The notes: generated from the sequence alone by a model not told the origin. Shown: positions 35,294 through 44,618, counted from the stretch's first letter. The stretch: 64,000 nt of DNA from an uncultured Bacteroidota bacterium (GCA_946479615.1 CAMLGR010000003.1:3927-67926), one strand, 5' to 3'. Numbers and translations are program-made.

Positions 35294-36355
35294 TCAGGAT
35301 TTTCTACTCAATTCTATTACTCTTTTTTCTTTGCTGCTGGCAAAAGCCGCTTCGATGATAGTGATCACATTCAGTCCGTCTTCTCCTGTTACCGGCATGG
35401 GTGCATTATTGCGAAGGGCATTGTAAACGCCGGCATAATATTCACCATAGTTGCCCGCCAAGGTCGGCACATATTCCTTAATGACTGTCCCGTTCCTTTC
35501 TGTATGTAAAAGTCCTTTACCCGATTCCGGTTCCACGCCCCAATCTGCCGTATCAGGCTTTACACCTGTCTGCAATTGCGGTTCCTGTATATCACCCCGG
35601 GTTTTTAAGAATGAACCCAATGCGCCATGCAGTACAAAGGAAGGAAACGGCTCCCGTACAAAATAGCCTGATTTCAACCGCACCCGGTGTGCCGGATAGT
35701 AAAGAAGTATTTCAAAATAATCGTCGACTTTGGATTGCGGGCGGGTAATGGCCAGGTCAGCAAATACAGCCTGTGGCATACCAAATAAATATAAAGCCTG
35801 GTCGATCAGATGCGGACCCAGATCATACAGGCAACCTGCACCAGGACCAGGTGTTTCTTTATGCAGCTTGGGACTTAATACAGGATTGTAACGGTCGTAA
35901 TGAAATTCTGCTTCTTTTATATCTCCTAATATTCCTTCGTTGAATATCTTTTTTACCGTTTTGAAATCGCTATCATAACGGCGGTTTTGAAACACGGATA
36001 ATTTTACGCCCCTGCTTTTAGCCAATGCCACGAGTTCTTCCGCTTGTGCCACAGTAGCTGTAAATGGTTTTTCAACCAGTGTATGCTTTCCTGCTTCGAG
36101 CGCCTTTTTCGCATATTCATAATGGGTATAGCTGGGCGTATTGACCACTACGAGTTCTACTTCTTTATCAGCCAGCATTTCTTCATAGGTCCTGTAGACA
36201 AGAACACCGGGATATTTTTCCTGCGCAAGGTTTTTCGATCGCTCCCATACTGCATAAAATTTAAAACCCGGATGTGTAGTAATAAAAGGAGCGTGAAATA
36301 CCCATCCACTCATTCCGAAAGAACATAATGCTGCATTGATTGGTTTGCCTGCCAT
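35294..36355 (-). CDS. Gfo/Idh/MocA family oxidoreductase
   Basis: A 353-residue NAD(P)-dependent sugar or inositol dehydrogenase. The N-terminal Rossmann domain is close to YdgJ/YvaA types (GMSGWVFHAPFI), with NTPSYTHYEYA and the EKP motif in HTLVEKPFTAT. The C-terminal domain has LYDLGPHLIDQALYLFG carrying the catalytic Asp and His. It is the first gene of the deoxysugar operon, 33 bp before fucP. Its substrate is unknown; it could epimerise or oxidise a side-chain sugar of pectin. Confidence 0.88.
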   Translation of the reverse strand: MAGKPINAALCSFGMSGWVFHAPFITTHPGFKFYAVWERSKNLAQEKYPGVLVYRTYEEMLADKEVELVVVNTPSYTHYEYAKKALEAGKHTLVEKPFTATVAQAEELVALAKSRGVKLSVFQNRRYDSDFKTVKKIFNEGILGDIKEAEFHYDRYNPVLSPKLHKETPGPGAGCLYDLGPHLIDQALYLFGMPQAVFADLAITRPQSKVDDYFEILLYYPAHRVRLKSGYFVREPFPSFVLHGALGSFLKTRGDIQEPQLQTGVKPDTADWGVEPESGKGLLHTERNGTVIKEYVPTLAGNYGEYYAGVYNALRNNAPMPVTGEDGLNVITIIEAAFASSKEKRVIELSRKS

Positions 36356-36533
36356 AGACGTATAATTTTTTCCTGCTAAAAATACTCCTTTTCCACGGTG
36401 GATATTGATGCAAAAACAATAGTTTCCCGATCGATACCCGCATTATTATTTCCTGTTTGCAAAATTATTTGCCAGAGATACACGGATTGACTGCTGACAT
36501 TTGCTGTTGCAAACAACAAGGACAAATTTATCC

Positions 36534-37460
36534 TTATTTAAAAGGCAGCGGTACCACCATTTTCGTTTCTTTCAGCCAGGCTTCCAGCAGTTCCAGCCAA
36601 AGATCTGTCGAGCCCGGATTTTCATCCATGCGGATGCCATGTCCACCCTGTGGAAAAATATGGATGCTTGCATTGACTTTCTTATCCAGCAAGGCCTCAT
36701 AAAACAACAGGCTGTTCCTGACTTTTACCGTACTATCATTTAATGCATGCACGATAAAAGTAGGCGGTGTGCCTGCTGTTACCTGCAGTTCATTGGAATA
36801 TTGTTCGATCATTGCCCTGGTAGTGTCAGTCCCCAGGAAATTCTTCTTGCTGCCGCTATGCGCATAGGTTCCCATACTGATCACGGGAGATAATAATACC
36901 ATAAAATCAGCGCGATAGTTCAACGTATCCATTGCATCGCCGATAGCGGATACATCTGTTAAGTGAGTACCGAGCGTGGAAGCCACGTGACCACCGGCAG
37001 AAGTACCCATTATTCCGATATGATCTTTTTTCAAACCCCATTTATCCGCATTCATTCTTATGATACGCATTGCACGTTGTGCATCCTGCAAAGGTGCAAG
37101 CTCTCTTTGTTTTAGATCCTGCTGGTGTGGTAACCGATGTATCAATACGAATGCGCTTACCCCGATACTGTTATACCATTTGGCTAAATTAAATCCATTA
37201 TAGAGATATGATAAACGCTCATAACCACCACCGGGACAAAGCAGCACCGCGGTGCCATTATTTTCCTGCTTCGGAACAACAAATGCATAGATACCGGGAT
37301 TACCCACTCTCCATATCCTGTCGTTGAATAAACTATCGGTAACGATCTTTCCATTGAAGTTGGGCTTTTTACCGGCAGGCCAGAGAGGAATAAATTCCTG
37401 GGCGTTAGCGATGGAAATAAATCCAGCTAAAATGATAGTTGCCAATAGTTTTCTGCGCAT
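36534..37460 (-). CDS. Secreted alpha/beta hydrolase, acetyl-esterase type
   Basis: A 308-residue exported esterase. The start is ATG 37460, directly before a signal peptide (RKLLATIILAGFISIANAQ). HGG-like oxyanion sequence CPGGGYERLS, the nucleophile elbow GTSAGGHVAS, and a late Asp/His pair (HALNDSTVKV and FPQGGHGI) form a complete triad. It matches the BD-FAE/acetylxylan-esterase-like group frequent in plant polysaccharide loci, so removal of acetyl or other acyl groups from pectin is likely. It follows the pectinesterase gene, separated by a strong hairpin. Confidence 0.88.
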   Translation of the reverse strand: MRRKLLATIILAGFISIANAQEFIPLWPAGKKPNFNGKIVTDSLFNDRIWRVGNPGIYAFVVPKQENNGTAVLLCPGGGYERLSYLYNGFNLAKWYNSIGVSAFVLIHRLPHQQDLKQRELAPLQDAQRAMRIIRMNADKWGLKKDHIGIMGTSAGGHVASTLGTHLTDVSAIGDAMDTLNYRADFMVLLSPVISMGTYAHSGSKKNFLGTDTTRAMIEQYSNELQVTAGTPPTFIVHALNDSTVKVRNSLLFYEALLDKKVNASIHIFPQGGHGIRMDENPGSTDLWLELLEAWLKETKMVVPLPFK

Positions 37461-37482
37461 ATTATTGATCAGTTTTGTTTCG

Positions 37483-37555
37483 CGCCAGGACACAAAGAAA
37501 GTACGAAGGCCCGATACTTTTGTATTCTTTGCGTTTCTCTCTTTGTGTCCTGGCG
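37483..37555. repeat. Intercistronic hairpin between esterase and pectinesterase genes
   Basis: CGCCAGGACACAAAGA (37483-37498) and TCTTTGTGTCCTGGCG (37540-37555) are perfectly complementary, and AAAGTA/TACTTT nests inside. It occupies almost the whole gap between two same-strand genes. Confidence 0.65.
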
Positions 37556-37561
37556 TGAAGC

Positions 37562-38557
37562 CTATTTTAGTACATATTTATCAAACCAGTTTTTATCCGA
37601 AGTTGTTACATTGTTTGCTGACAAGAATATATTCGATAATGTATATTCAGCAGCTTCTTTATCGGTCAATGATTTACTCCAGGCTACACGACCGGAACGA
37701 TCAGCGCCGGGACCGGTATTTTTATATTCAGCATACAATACCGTTTTTTCATTGTTGGAATCGGACCAGTTGTTCCAACCGGCAGGCACAATTTGTTTGG
37801 GTAATTCACAACGGATAAAAGCCGTTTTGGAATATGCGCGCCAGGGTCGCCCAAGATGCATTTTTGTGACATTCGAATCGGCTGTGATCCGGCAATCCAA
37901 AAAAACAAACCCGAATTTCTTTCCTTCCGTTGTATTAGCAGCCGTAATAAAGGAATTTGTCTTGCAATGAATTTCGCAACGCTGGAAAACAGCTGTAGCA
38001 GCTCCGAAGATAAAATCGGTGGTTCCTTCGATATAGCAATCGACAAAATATTGGCGTGAGTTTTCCCCCGAAGCAAAGATGGTATCCTGGTTGCCGGTAA
38101 AACGGCAATTCCGGAATATGGCTTTATCGGCATCTACATGCAATGCCACTGCTTGTCCAACCCGTCCGGCTGAATTAGCAAACGTGATATTCTCTGCTAT
38201 AAACCGGTTCCCCGAGATCTTTGCTGTATAGGAAGTAAATGTAGTGAGCTTACCTCTTCCTGAATAATCATTGAAGACAATGATCGTTTTATCTACACTT
38301 TCTCCGATAAAAGTGACATCGGTATTTTCTGCAGGAAGCTGAATTTTCTCATTATAAATCCCATTCTTTATATGCAATGTGATCCTGGCCAATGGATAAA
38401 CCCGCATGGCATCGATGGCATCCTGGATATATTTATAATCACCGCTGCCATCCTTGGCTACAGTAAATTCATATTTATACTGCCCGGGGTTAGCTGTTTG
38501 TGAAATGCCAGCTCCGGAAATGATCATTAAAGCGATAATTGATAAAATTTTTTTCAT
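37562..38557 (-). CDS. Pectinesterase (CE8), canonical
   Basis: Demethylates homogalacturonan, exposing it to lyases and GH28. The 331-residue exported beta-helix protein starts at ATG 38557 (signal KKILSIIALMIISGAGISQ). Canonical motifs are all present: DGSGDYKYIQDAIDAM, VALHVDADKAIF, FTGNQDTIFA with the first Asp, GTTDFIFGAATAVF with the nucleophilic Asp, and LGRPWRAYS with the Arg. It contrasts with the altered enzyme at 22252-23268. Confidence 0.94.
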   Translation of the reverse strand: MKKILSIIALMIISGAGISQTANPGQYKYEFTVAKDGSGDYKYIQDAIDAMRVYPLARITLHIKNGIYNEKIQLPAENTDVTFIGESVDKTIIVFNDYSGRGKLTTFTSYTAKISGNRFIAENITFANSAGRVGQAVALHVDADKAIFRNCRFTGNQDTIFASGENSRQYFVDCYIEGTTDFIFGAATAVFQRCEIHCKTNSFITAANTTEGKKFGFVFLDCRITADSNVTKMHLGRPWRAYSKTAFIRCELPKQIVPAGWNNWSDSNNEKTVLYAEYKNTGPGADRSGRVAWSKSLTDKEAAEYTLSNIFLSANNVTTSDKNWFDKYVLK

Positions 38558-38571
38558 ACTCAATGTATAAT

Positions 38572-38693
38572 CTATGTGAAACCTATATGTCCTATGTGCC
38601 TATGTGGTGAACCTACGCCATGCTGAGAATGAACTATAACTGACTTGCGTAATTTTTACCACATAGGCACATAGAGGTATAGGTTTCACATAG
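38572..38693. repeat. Palindromic element P, well-preserved copy
   Basis: Arms 38572-38608 (CTATGTGAAACCTATA...) and 38658-38693 (...TATAGGTTTCACATAG) are complementary over about 36 bp with few mismatches, around a 50-base centre containing ATGAACTATAACTGACTTG. It is homologous to 27578-27683. It lies between the CE12 and pectinesterase genes. Confidence 0.7.
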
Positions 38694-38699
38694 AGATGT

Positions 38700-39449
38700 T
38701 TATTTAATGGCTTTTACAATAATTCTATTCGCCAGTTCTAACTTTTGATTTTTGATTTCAGCCAATACGATCTCGGCGATCTTACGTGCGCCTAGCTCAC
38801 TGAAATGCGTATCGTCCTGTTTACCATCGGGATAATTCGGATGTTCGCCCGGTGTAAGATAATTGAATAATAATTTGGAAGGCTCCACGCCAAGCTGTTG
38901 GTACAACTCCTTGCCTTTAACAGCCAGGTCGATCAAGGGCACATTTTCTTCTTTAGCAACATCTCTTACGATCTGTGCATACACAGCGTGTGTTTCTTCG
39001 ATCTGGCCGGCATTATCAAATTTGCGCCTTGCCACGGGTGTCAGCAATACCGGGTTTGCCTTTTTGCTTCTTGTATCGGCGATATATTTTTTCAAGAGAT
39101 TTTTAAACTCATCCTCTTTGGTGTATGTTTTTTTGGTAGGCACTTCATCGTTGTGTCCAAACTGGATGAATACATAATCTCCTTCCTTCATGTCTTCCAT
39201 CACAGGTTTCCATAATCCTTCTTCCAAAAATGAGCGGGTGCTTCTCCCGTTCTTTGCCCGGTTATCGACAGTAACGGTGGAATCAAAGAAATTAACAAAT
39301 GGCATACCCCATCCTGTTTCAGGATAGGCGCGCACATCTTTGATCGAGATGGTTGAATCACCGATCAGCCAAACTTTTATTTTTTTGACAGGGGGCAGCC
39401 CAAATGCAGTCATCACAACAAACGATAAAAAGATAAATACCTGTTTCAT
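38700..39449 (-). CDS. Rhamnogalacturonan acetylesterase (CE12, SGNH fold)
   Basis: Removes acetyl groups from rhamnogalacturonan I. The 249-residue exported SGNH hydrolase starts at ATG 39449 (signal KQVFIFLSFVVMTAFG). Block I is WLIGDSTIS with the nucleophile Ser, then block II Gly in YPETGWG, block III Asn in KNGRSTRSF, FIQFGHND, and block V DDTHFSELGA with Asp and His. These are the RhgT/CE12 signatures. It sits downstream of SusD pair 1 after a terminator-like hairpin. Confidence 0.93.
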   Translation of the reverse strand: MKQVFIFLSFVVMTAFGLPPVKKIKVWLIGDSTISIKDVRAYPETGWGMPFVNFFDSTVTVDNRAKNGRSTRSFLEEGLWKPVMEDMKEGDYVFIQFGHNDEVPTKKTYTKEDEFKNLLKKYIADTRSKKANPVLLTPVARRKFDNAGQIEETHAVYAQIVRDVAKEENVPLIDLAVKGKELYQQLGVEPSKLLFNYLTPGEHPNYPDGKQDDTHFSELGARKIAEIVLAEIKNQKLELANRIIVKAIK

Positions 39450-39534
39450 AGTTATATATTTTAAGGAAGGCATGAGGCAATGAATGGTTGCGTATTAATA
39501 TACAATATATATTTTCATATTTCATTCACTGCCC

Positions 39535-39576
39535 GTAAAAGAAATGTAAACCTATGGAGGTTTACATTTCTTTTAC
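39535..39576. terminator. Perfect 19-bp hairpin after SusD
   Basis: GTAAAAGAAATGTAAACCT and AGGTTTACATTTCTTTTAC form a perfect stem with an ATGG loop, 38 bp past the susD stop. It is a strong terminator or mRNA-end stabiliser candidate. Confidence 0.75.
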
Positions 39577-39613
39577 AACTGTTTTAGCAGCTATTATATA
39601 ATACCTCTATGAC

Positions 39614-41278
39614 TTATAAATATCCGTCATTTTGTTTAAACTGATCTTTATTGGTTACCGCATCCAGTTGTGTTTGCGGAATAGGCCGCAGCACATGATA
39701 CGGCTTGATATAAGGAGCTGCATCAGGATTTAAGGCTGCCGTTCTCGTTACCAGCTTACCCGTCCTCTTCAGATCGAACCAACGGAGTTGTTCACCGGCA
39801 AATTCCCTGGCTCTTTCATCAAGAATAAAGTCGAGTGTTACCTGTGCAGGTAATATCTGCATATCAGCGGTATGTCCCGGAAGCGCTGCTCTTGTTCTGA
39901 CGGCATTGATATAGTAAGCTGCGGAATCCAGTTTGCCAATATTGAATTCTGCTTCTGCTGCGATGAGGTACATTTCGGATAGCCTGATCACAAAAGCATC
40001 CCTGGCGCTTTGTGCTTCAGCGGCACTTGTTCTTGTTGAATCTTTGAATTTTTTCAAAGAAGCATAGAACTTCCGCTGAACGGGAACTCCGCTTCCGTTA
40101 TACACTTTCGGGATATCATAAATGGTATACTTCCTCGTCGCTATATAAGCAGGATCAAGAGTGGTTTTGGGAGTATACGCTGCCGTATCACCTATAGCAA
40201 ATGTGTTACCTCCTACCGTACCTGCTTTATTAGCATACCATACAGTCTGAAAAGAAGCATCATACCTGGAATCGATCGACTGGTCATACATATTCAACAG
40301 GGCCAGTGTAGGCTGGTAACGGTTAAACGGTCTTCCGTTATTAATATCACGAAGAAGAATGGTTGTATTGACCTGGTCGTAAACCATCAAAAACATCAGG
40401 TGACCATTATTGGATCCACGTGAGTGTCCCGGGAAATTGGAAGTAGCAAGATCATTATAGGCCAGATTGGTAGAATAATCTATCGCCCATACAATTTCCT
40501 TATTCTTCAGGTTGCCCATGTTCCACAGATCAGCATAATTAGGTAGCAGGTTATAGCCGTAGTTTTTAATTACTTCGTTGGACAGGGCGATAGCTTCAGC
40601 ATTTTTCCCACGGGTTAAATACATCCTGGCCAGGAAGGCTTTAGCCACCGGTTGCCACACTCTTCCGTACTCTCCCGGCGCTGTTGCCGGCAGATTAGTC
40701 ACAGCGAATTGCAAATCGGAAAAGATATGATTGTAAATCGTATCAACCGGGGTTTTGGTAGCAGTAGTAACAGCACCTTCTGTTGGTTGTTCAGAAAAAT
40801 AAGTAGGACCCCATGTTTCTACAATGTGCCAGTAGTAGAATGCACGGAGGAAACGAAGTTCTGCTTCCCGGGTTGATTTTTGCAGGCTGGTAAATCCATT
40901 CACATCGCCCACAGCTTTGATACCAGTGTTACACAAATTGATCGCTGCATAAAAATTGTTCCACTCCAGTGTCAGCGCTCCTGTATTACTTCCCTGCAGG
41001 TTGTTGTACGTTGATAATTGCGGGTACACATCACCGCTTCCGTTTGTCCATAGGTCAGTACCCATTTCTGAAATACTATATCCTTCTTCTTTTCCATACC
41101 AAAAACGGGTATAGGAGTAAGCAGCATCGACCAGTGCTTCAAAGCCCGCTGGTTGTGTATATACGGTAGCTGCTGTTAAACCGCTGGGATTATATTCTTC
41201 CAGTTGCTTTTTGCAGGAAGTAAGCGCAATCGCTAATCCTGAAAAAGCCAGCAGTAAATTTTTTATTCTCTTATCCAT
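39614..41278 (-). CDS. SusD/RagB-family glycan-binding lipoprotein (pair 1)
   Basis: Surface lipoprotein that caps the SusC transporter and captures oligosaccharides. It is 554 residues with lipobox LALTSC after a short signal. The helical SusD fold shows as AAINLCNTGIKAV, REAELRFLRAFYYWHIVETWG and a C-terminal DERAREFAGEQLRWFDLKRTGKL, all family hallmarks. It follows susC by 44 bp. Context implies binding of pectin oligomers. Confidence 0.95.
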   Translation of the reverse strand: MDKRIKNLLLAFSGLAIALTSCKKQLEEYNPSGLTAATVYTQPAGFEALVDAAYSYTRFWYGKEEGYSISEMGTDLWTNGSGDVYPQLSTYNNLQGSNTGALTLEWNNFYAAINLCNTGIKAVGDVNGFTSLQKSTREAELRFLRAFYYWHIVETWGPTYFSEQPTEGAVTTATKTPVDTIYNHIFSDLQFAVTNLPATAPGEYGRVWQPVAKAFLARMYLTRGKNAEAIALSNEVIKNYGYNLLPNYADLWNMGNLKNKEIVWAIDYSTNLAYNDLATSNFPGHSRGSNNGHLMFLMVYDQVNTTILLRDINNGRPFNRYQPTLALLNMYDQSIDSRYDASFQTVWYANKAGTVGGNTFAIGDTAAYTPKTTLDPAYIATRKYTIYDIPKVYNGSGVPVQRKFYASLKKFKDSTRTSAAEAQSARDAFVIRLSEMYLIAAEAEFNIGKLDSAAYYINAVRTRAALPGHTADMQILPAQVTLDFILDERAREFAGEQLRWFDLKRTGKLVTRTAALNPDAAPYIKPYHVLRPIPQTQLDAVTNKDQFKQNDGYL

Positions 41279-41322
41279 AATTTATTTTTTCTAAGTAATA
41301 GATAAATAATGTTTGTATTCTA

Positions 41323-44301
41323 TCATAAATCGAAGACAAGACCGGTCACGATCAATTTCGTTAACGGGCGCTCAAAGGAACCAGCACCTTCCGGATCATA
41401 GTCATCGACTTTGGAGAAAGTGAAATAATTCTTGAGGCTTACATACAGGCGAAGTCTGTCCATGTGCAGCTTATTCTGAATGTTTTTCGGGAATGTGTAA
41501 CCCAGCGTCACGTTCCTGATCTTTACAAAAGATCCATCCATGTAACCCAATGTCGTAGCGAAAGGAAGCGCTGCTCTCGATGTATTCGAGTTTGGACGCG
41601 GATAGTCATTTGTAGGATTTTCAGGTGTCCAGTAATCAACCTTCGCTCCGTTTTCAATACCATTCGGTTCAAACTTATTGGCATAGTTCGATACAAACAT
41701 CTGACCCACTCTTGCATAAACATACACATTGAAGTCAAAGTTTTTAAAGGTCAGGTCGTTACTGAAACCGATACTGTATTTAGGAACAGCCGAACCCAAT
41801 ACTTTCCTGTCGTTGTTGGCATCGATCTTTCCGTCTGGCTTAGTACCATCAGGACCGGCAAGATCTCTTACACGGATATCACCAGGTTTGTATCCAAAGC
41901 TTTTAGCCAGTGTAGAATCTGCCGTTTGCCAGATACCGATTTTTTCATAGTCATAAAATGAATTGATAGGAGAACCCACAAACCAGCCATTACCAATATC
42001 GCTTTGCTTGCTGACCAGTTCTACGATCCTTTCTTTATTATGTGTATAGGTAAATGTTGTTTTCCAGGTCAGGTTAGCATTGCTGATATTCACTGTTTGC
42101 AATGATATTTCAAATCCTGTATTTCTTGTCTTACCAACATTCTGTAAAATGCTCGCTACACCAGAACTTGGCACCAATCCTCTTAAAAGCAACAGATCTT
42201 TTGTTTTGGAATCATAGTAATCAAAACTACCGGTGATCCTGTTTTTAAGAATGCCGAAATCAAGACCTATGTTTTTGGTGCCGGTAAGTTCCCATCCAAG
42301 ATTAGGATTACCGATCTGCTGAGCCAGTGAGTAAGCCAGCTGGCTTTGATCATTCCAGGAAAAAGGAACGAGTATCAAACCACTTTGTGTCTGGTATGCA
42401 TTTACTGCCGAGTTACCAGCCACACCATAGCTTACCCTTAATTTAAGATCATTAAAGAGATTTTGATTATTCATAAAGCTTTCATCGCTGATCCTCCATG
42501 CAGCTGCTGCGGATGGGAAGAACGCCCACTGGTTGCCGCTTGCCAGTACAGAAGCTCCATCCGCACGACCCGTTAATGTCAGCAGGTATTTTCCTTTATA
42601 ATTATAATTGGCCCTGAAAGCACCGGATATTAACTTATTAGCCGAATAACCACTGCTGAGAACTATATTGGAAGGGTTGTTTTGCAACGCATAGAAAACC
42701 TGGCTGGCAAACAACTGGCCTGTAGCAGAAGCAGTATAGCTTTCACTCTTATCAGAGATATAGCTGGTAACAGCCGTCAGACCCACTTCATGATTGTTGA
42801 ATTTCTTTGTCCAGTTAACAATGTTTTCCCAGTTGATATTAAATCCGTTTGAGTTGGAAACACTGGATAAAGAACCGGTTGATAAAGCTCTGCTGATCGT
42901 GTTTGCCCCCTGGAATCCTCCATTACGCGTATTGGAACTGGAGATACCCAGGTTAGAACGGATAGAAAGTCCTTTTATGGGTTTCCATTCTGCATAACCG
43001 GTCGATAAGATACGGGCGATCTTGAATTTATTAAAATAAGCACCTGGCTCTTCTTCGAGCAATGGATTTACCTGGTTGCCATTTCCGGGGAATTTAGGAA
43101 TCGTTCCGTCAGGATTATAAGCAGCGAAATAAGGAATTACTTTATTTGCTACTGTCAGGATACCATCGGAACGTAAATTCTGATCATAATAAGCGAGTTG
43201 ATTCTGAAGACCCACTTTAAAATTCGTAGCAATAGTCTGATCAATGTTCAAGCGTAATGTATAACGGCCGGAATAATCATTGTTCAGCAATCCTTTCTCT
43301 TTATAATAATCGAAGGAGAAATACACTTTTGTTTTATCTGAACCCCCTGCTACACTGATCGAATAATCCTGCTGTGAGCCTTTATTCAGTAACAATCCCG
43401 GCCAATAAGTAGAAGCCCCGTTCTGTACGGCTGCCAGATCAGCCGCACTGGTAAACACTTTCGGATCATCCGCAGGGGAGTTCCAGATACCGGCGGTACG
43501 ATATGCCTGCCTTTTCTGCTCTGCATACTCAGGACCTGTCATCGGTTTTGGATAACCAGCTACATCTGTTATTCCATAATAACTGCCGACAGAAATTTTG
43601 GCTTTACCTGTACTGCCTTTTTTGGTAGTAATGATAATAACGCCATTGGCACCTCTTGATCCATAAATAGCGGTGGAGGAAGCATCTTTCAAAAATTCGA
43701 TGGATTCGATATCATTAGGATTGATATCCTGGAAACTTCCGTATTGAATCCCATCTACGATATACAGGGGTGAGTTACCTGCGTTGATGGAACGGTTACC
43801 ACGCACGGTCACACTGACATTGGCACCGGCACCGCCGCTGCTTCTTACAATGTCAACACCAGCCACTTTACCCTGTACACTTTCAATAATGTTTCCGGCT
43901 GGCACTTTTCTTACTTCGTCTCCCTTTACAGACACCACTGATCCGGTGAGATCACGTTTTTTAACGGTGCCATAACCGATCACAACTACTTCATCCAATG
44001 ATTTGTTATCCTTATCCATGCTAACGGATACAGGACCGGATGAATTAGCCGTTACCGTTTGAGCAGCATATCCTACCAAACTTATTTCCAGTTGTACCTT
44101 ACCGGTATTGGAAGTTTGAAGGGTGAAATTACCGTTAGCATCGGTACGCGTCCCATTATTCGTACCACGTTCAATAACGGAAACATCTGCCAGCCCCAGC
44201 TGTGTTTCTTTGTCAATAATTTTTCCTGAAATCTGTCGTTGCTGCGCCTGAGAGAAGAAGACAATAAAAAGGCACACCAAAAGAGATGCAATTTGTTTCA
44301 T
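41323..44301 (-). CDS. SusC/RagA-family TonB-dependent transporter (pair 1)
   Basis: Outer-membrane oligosaccharide importer of 992 residues. The start is ATG 44301 before the signal peptide KQIASLLVCLFIVFFSQAQ; the frame extends further upstream without homology. It has a carboxypeptidase D-like domain (QISGKIIDKETQLGLADVSV), the TonB-box-like SLDEVVVIGYGTVKKRDLTG, a plug with PLYIVDGIQYG and IEFLKDASSTAIYGSRGANG, and the C-terminal barrel. The 330-bp upstream gap holds operator block B, a promoter candidate and a leader hairpin. Confidence 0.96.
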   Translation of the reverse strand: MKQIASLLVCLFIVFFSQAQQRQISGKIIDKETQLGLADVSVIERGTNNGTRTDANGNFTLQTSNTGKVQLEISLVGYAAQTVTANSSGPVSVSMDKDNKSLDEVVVIGYGTVKKRDLTGSVVSVKGDEVRKVPAGNIIESVQGKVAGVDIVRSSGGAGANVSVTVRGNRSINAGNSPLYIVDGIQYGSFQDINPNDIESIEFLKDASSTAIYGSRGANGVIIITTKKGSTGKAKISVGSYYGITDVAGYPKPMTGPEYAEQKRQAYRTAGIWNSPADDPKVFTSAADLAAVQNGASTYWPGLLLNKGSQQDYSISVAGGSDKTKVYFSFDYYKEKGLLNNDYSGRYTLRLNIDQTIATNFKVGLQNQLAYYDQNLRSDGILTVANKVIPYFAAYNPDGTIPKFPGNGNQVNPLLEEEPGAYFNKFKIARILSTGYAEWKPIKGLSIRSNLGISSSNTRNGGFQGANTISRALSTGSLSSVSNSNGFNINWENIVNWTKKFNNHEVGLTAVTSYISDKSESYTASATGQLFASQVFYALQNNPSNIVLSSGYSANKLISGAFRANYNYKGKYLLTLTGRADGASVLASGNQWAFFPSAAAAWRISDESFMNNQNLFNDLKLRVSYGVAGNSAVNAYQTQSGLILVPFSWNDQSQLAYSLAQQIGNPNLGWELTGTKNIGLDFGILKNRITGSFDYYDSKTKDLLLLRGLVPSSGVASILQNVGKTRNTGFEISLQTVNISNANLTWKTTFTYTHNKERIVELVSKQSDIGNGWFVGSPINSFYDYEKIGIWQTADSTLAKSFGYKPGDIRVRDLAGPDGTKPDGKIDANNDRKVLGSAVPKYSIGFSNDLTFKNFDFNVYVYARVGQMFVSNYANKFEPNGIENGAKVDYWTPENPTNDYPRPNSNTSRAALPFATTLGYMDGSFVKIRNVTLGYTFPKNIQNKLHMDRLRLYVSLKNYFTFSKVDDYDPEGAGSFERPLTKLIVTGLVFDL

Positions 44302-44381
44302 ACCGCAAGCAGGTTTTTGAGAGTTTGAAATACAGCTGCACTTGTGCATCAATAGCGATAAGCGCAGCCCGGTCAATCGTC

Positions 44382-44403
44382 AAAACAGTGTGATCACTGT
44401 TTT
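44382..44403 (-). promoter_or_regulatory. Perfect stem-loop in the susC leader
   Basis: AAAACAGTG, TGAT, CACTGTTTT: a 9-bp perfect stem, 78 bp upstream of the susC ATG and downstream of the inferred transcription start. It may control mRNA stability or translation. Confidence 0.5.
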
Positions 44404-44481
44404 ATAATGAAGCAGTTATACTATCCGCATTATACAGCAAGTCTACGTGGATAATAAATAGATATAAGTTAATAGGTGTTA

Positions 44482-44511
44482 TTTTTTTACGCAATCGTTA
44501 CCGGTAACGAT
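44482..44511 (-). promoter_or_regulatory. LacI-type operator block B, upstream of susC pair 1
   Basis: The dyad ATCGTTACCGGTAACGAT (44494-44511) is a perfect 18-bp palindrome with the CCGG centre typical of LacI-family operators. TTTTTTTACGCA flanks it at 44482-44493 as in blocks A and C. It lies 180 bp upstream of the ATG. Confidence 0.8.
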
Positions 44512-44522
44512 GCCAATTTTTT

Positions 44523-44618
44523 TAAATAAGAAATGAAGAATAAGGAATGAGAAAGTAAGTTACTGATGACAGAATGCCACTTTCTCATTTCTTATTCCTT
44601 ATTCTTCATTTCTTATTT
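44523..44618. terminator. A/T-rich hairpin between pectate lyase and susC
   Basis: The left arm 44523-44555 (AAATAAGAAATGAAGAATAA...) pairs with 44579-44618 apart from a 7-base bulge. It shares the AATAAGAAATGAGAAAGT word with the 12111-12186 hairpin. Confidence 0.6.

Noticed and set aside
36500..36513. TTTGCTGTTGCAAA dyad upstream of the deoxysugar operon as an operator
   Set aside because: Arms are only five bases, there is no second copy in the window, and it lies far (about 145 bp) from the first start codon. Too weak to call.
41464..41961. Long open frame antisense to susC pair 1
   Set aside because: Low-complexity Arg/Cys/His-rich translation, no homology-like motifs, and fully inside a strongly supported SusC gene on the other strand.
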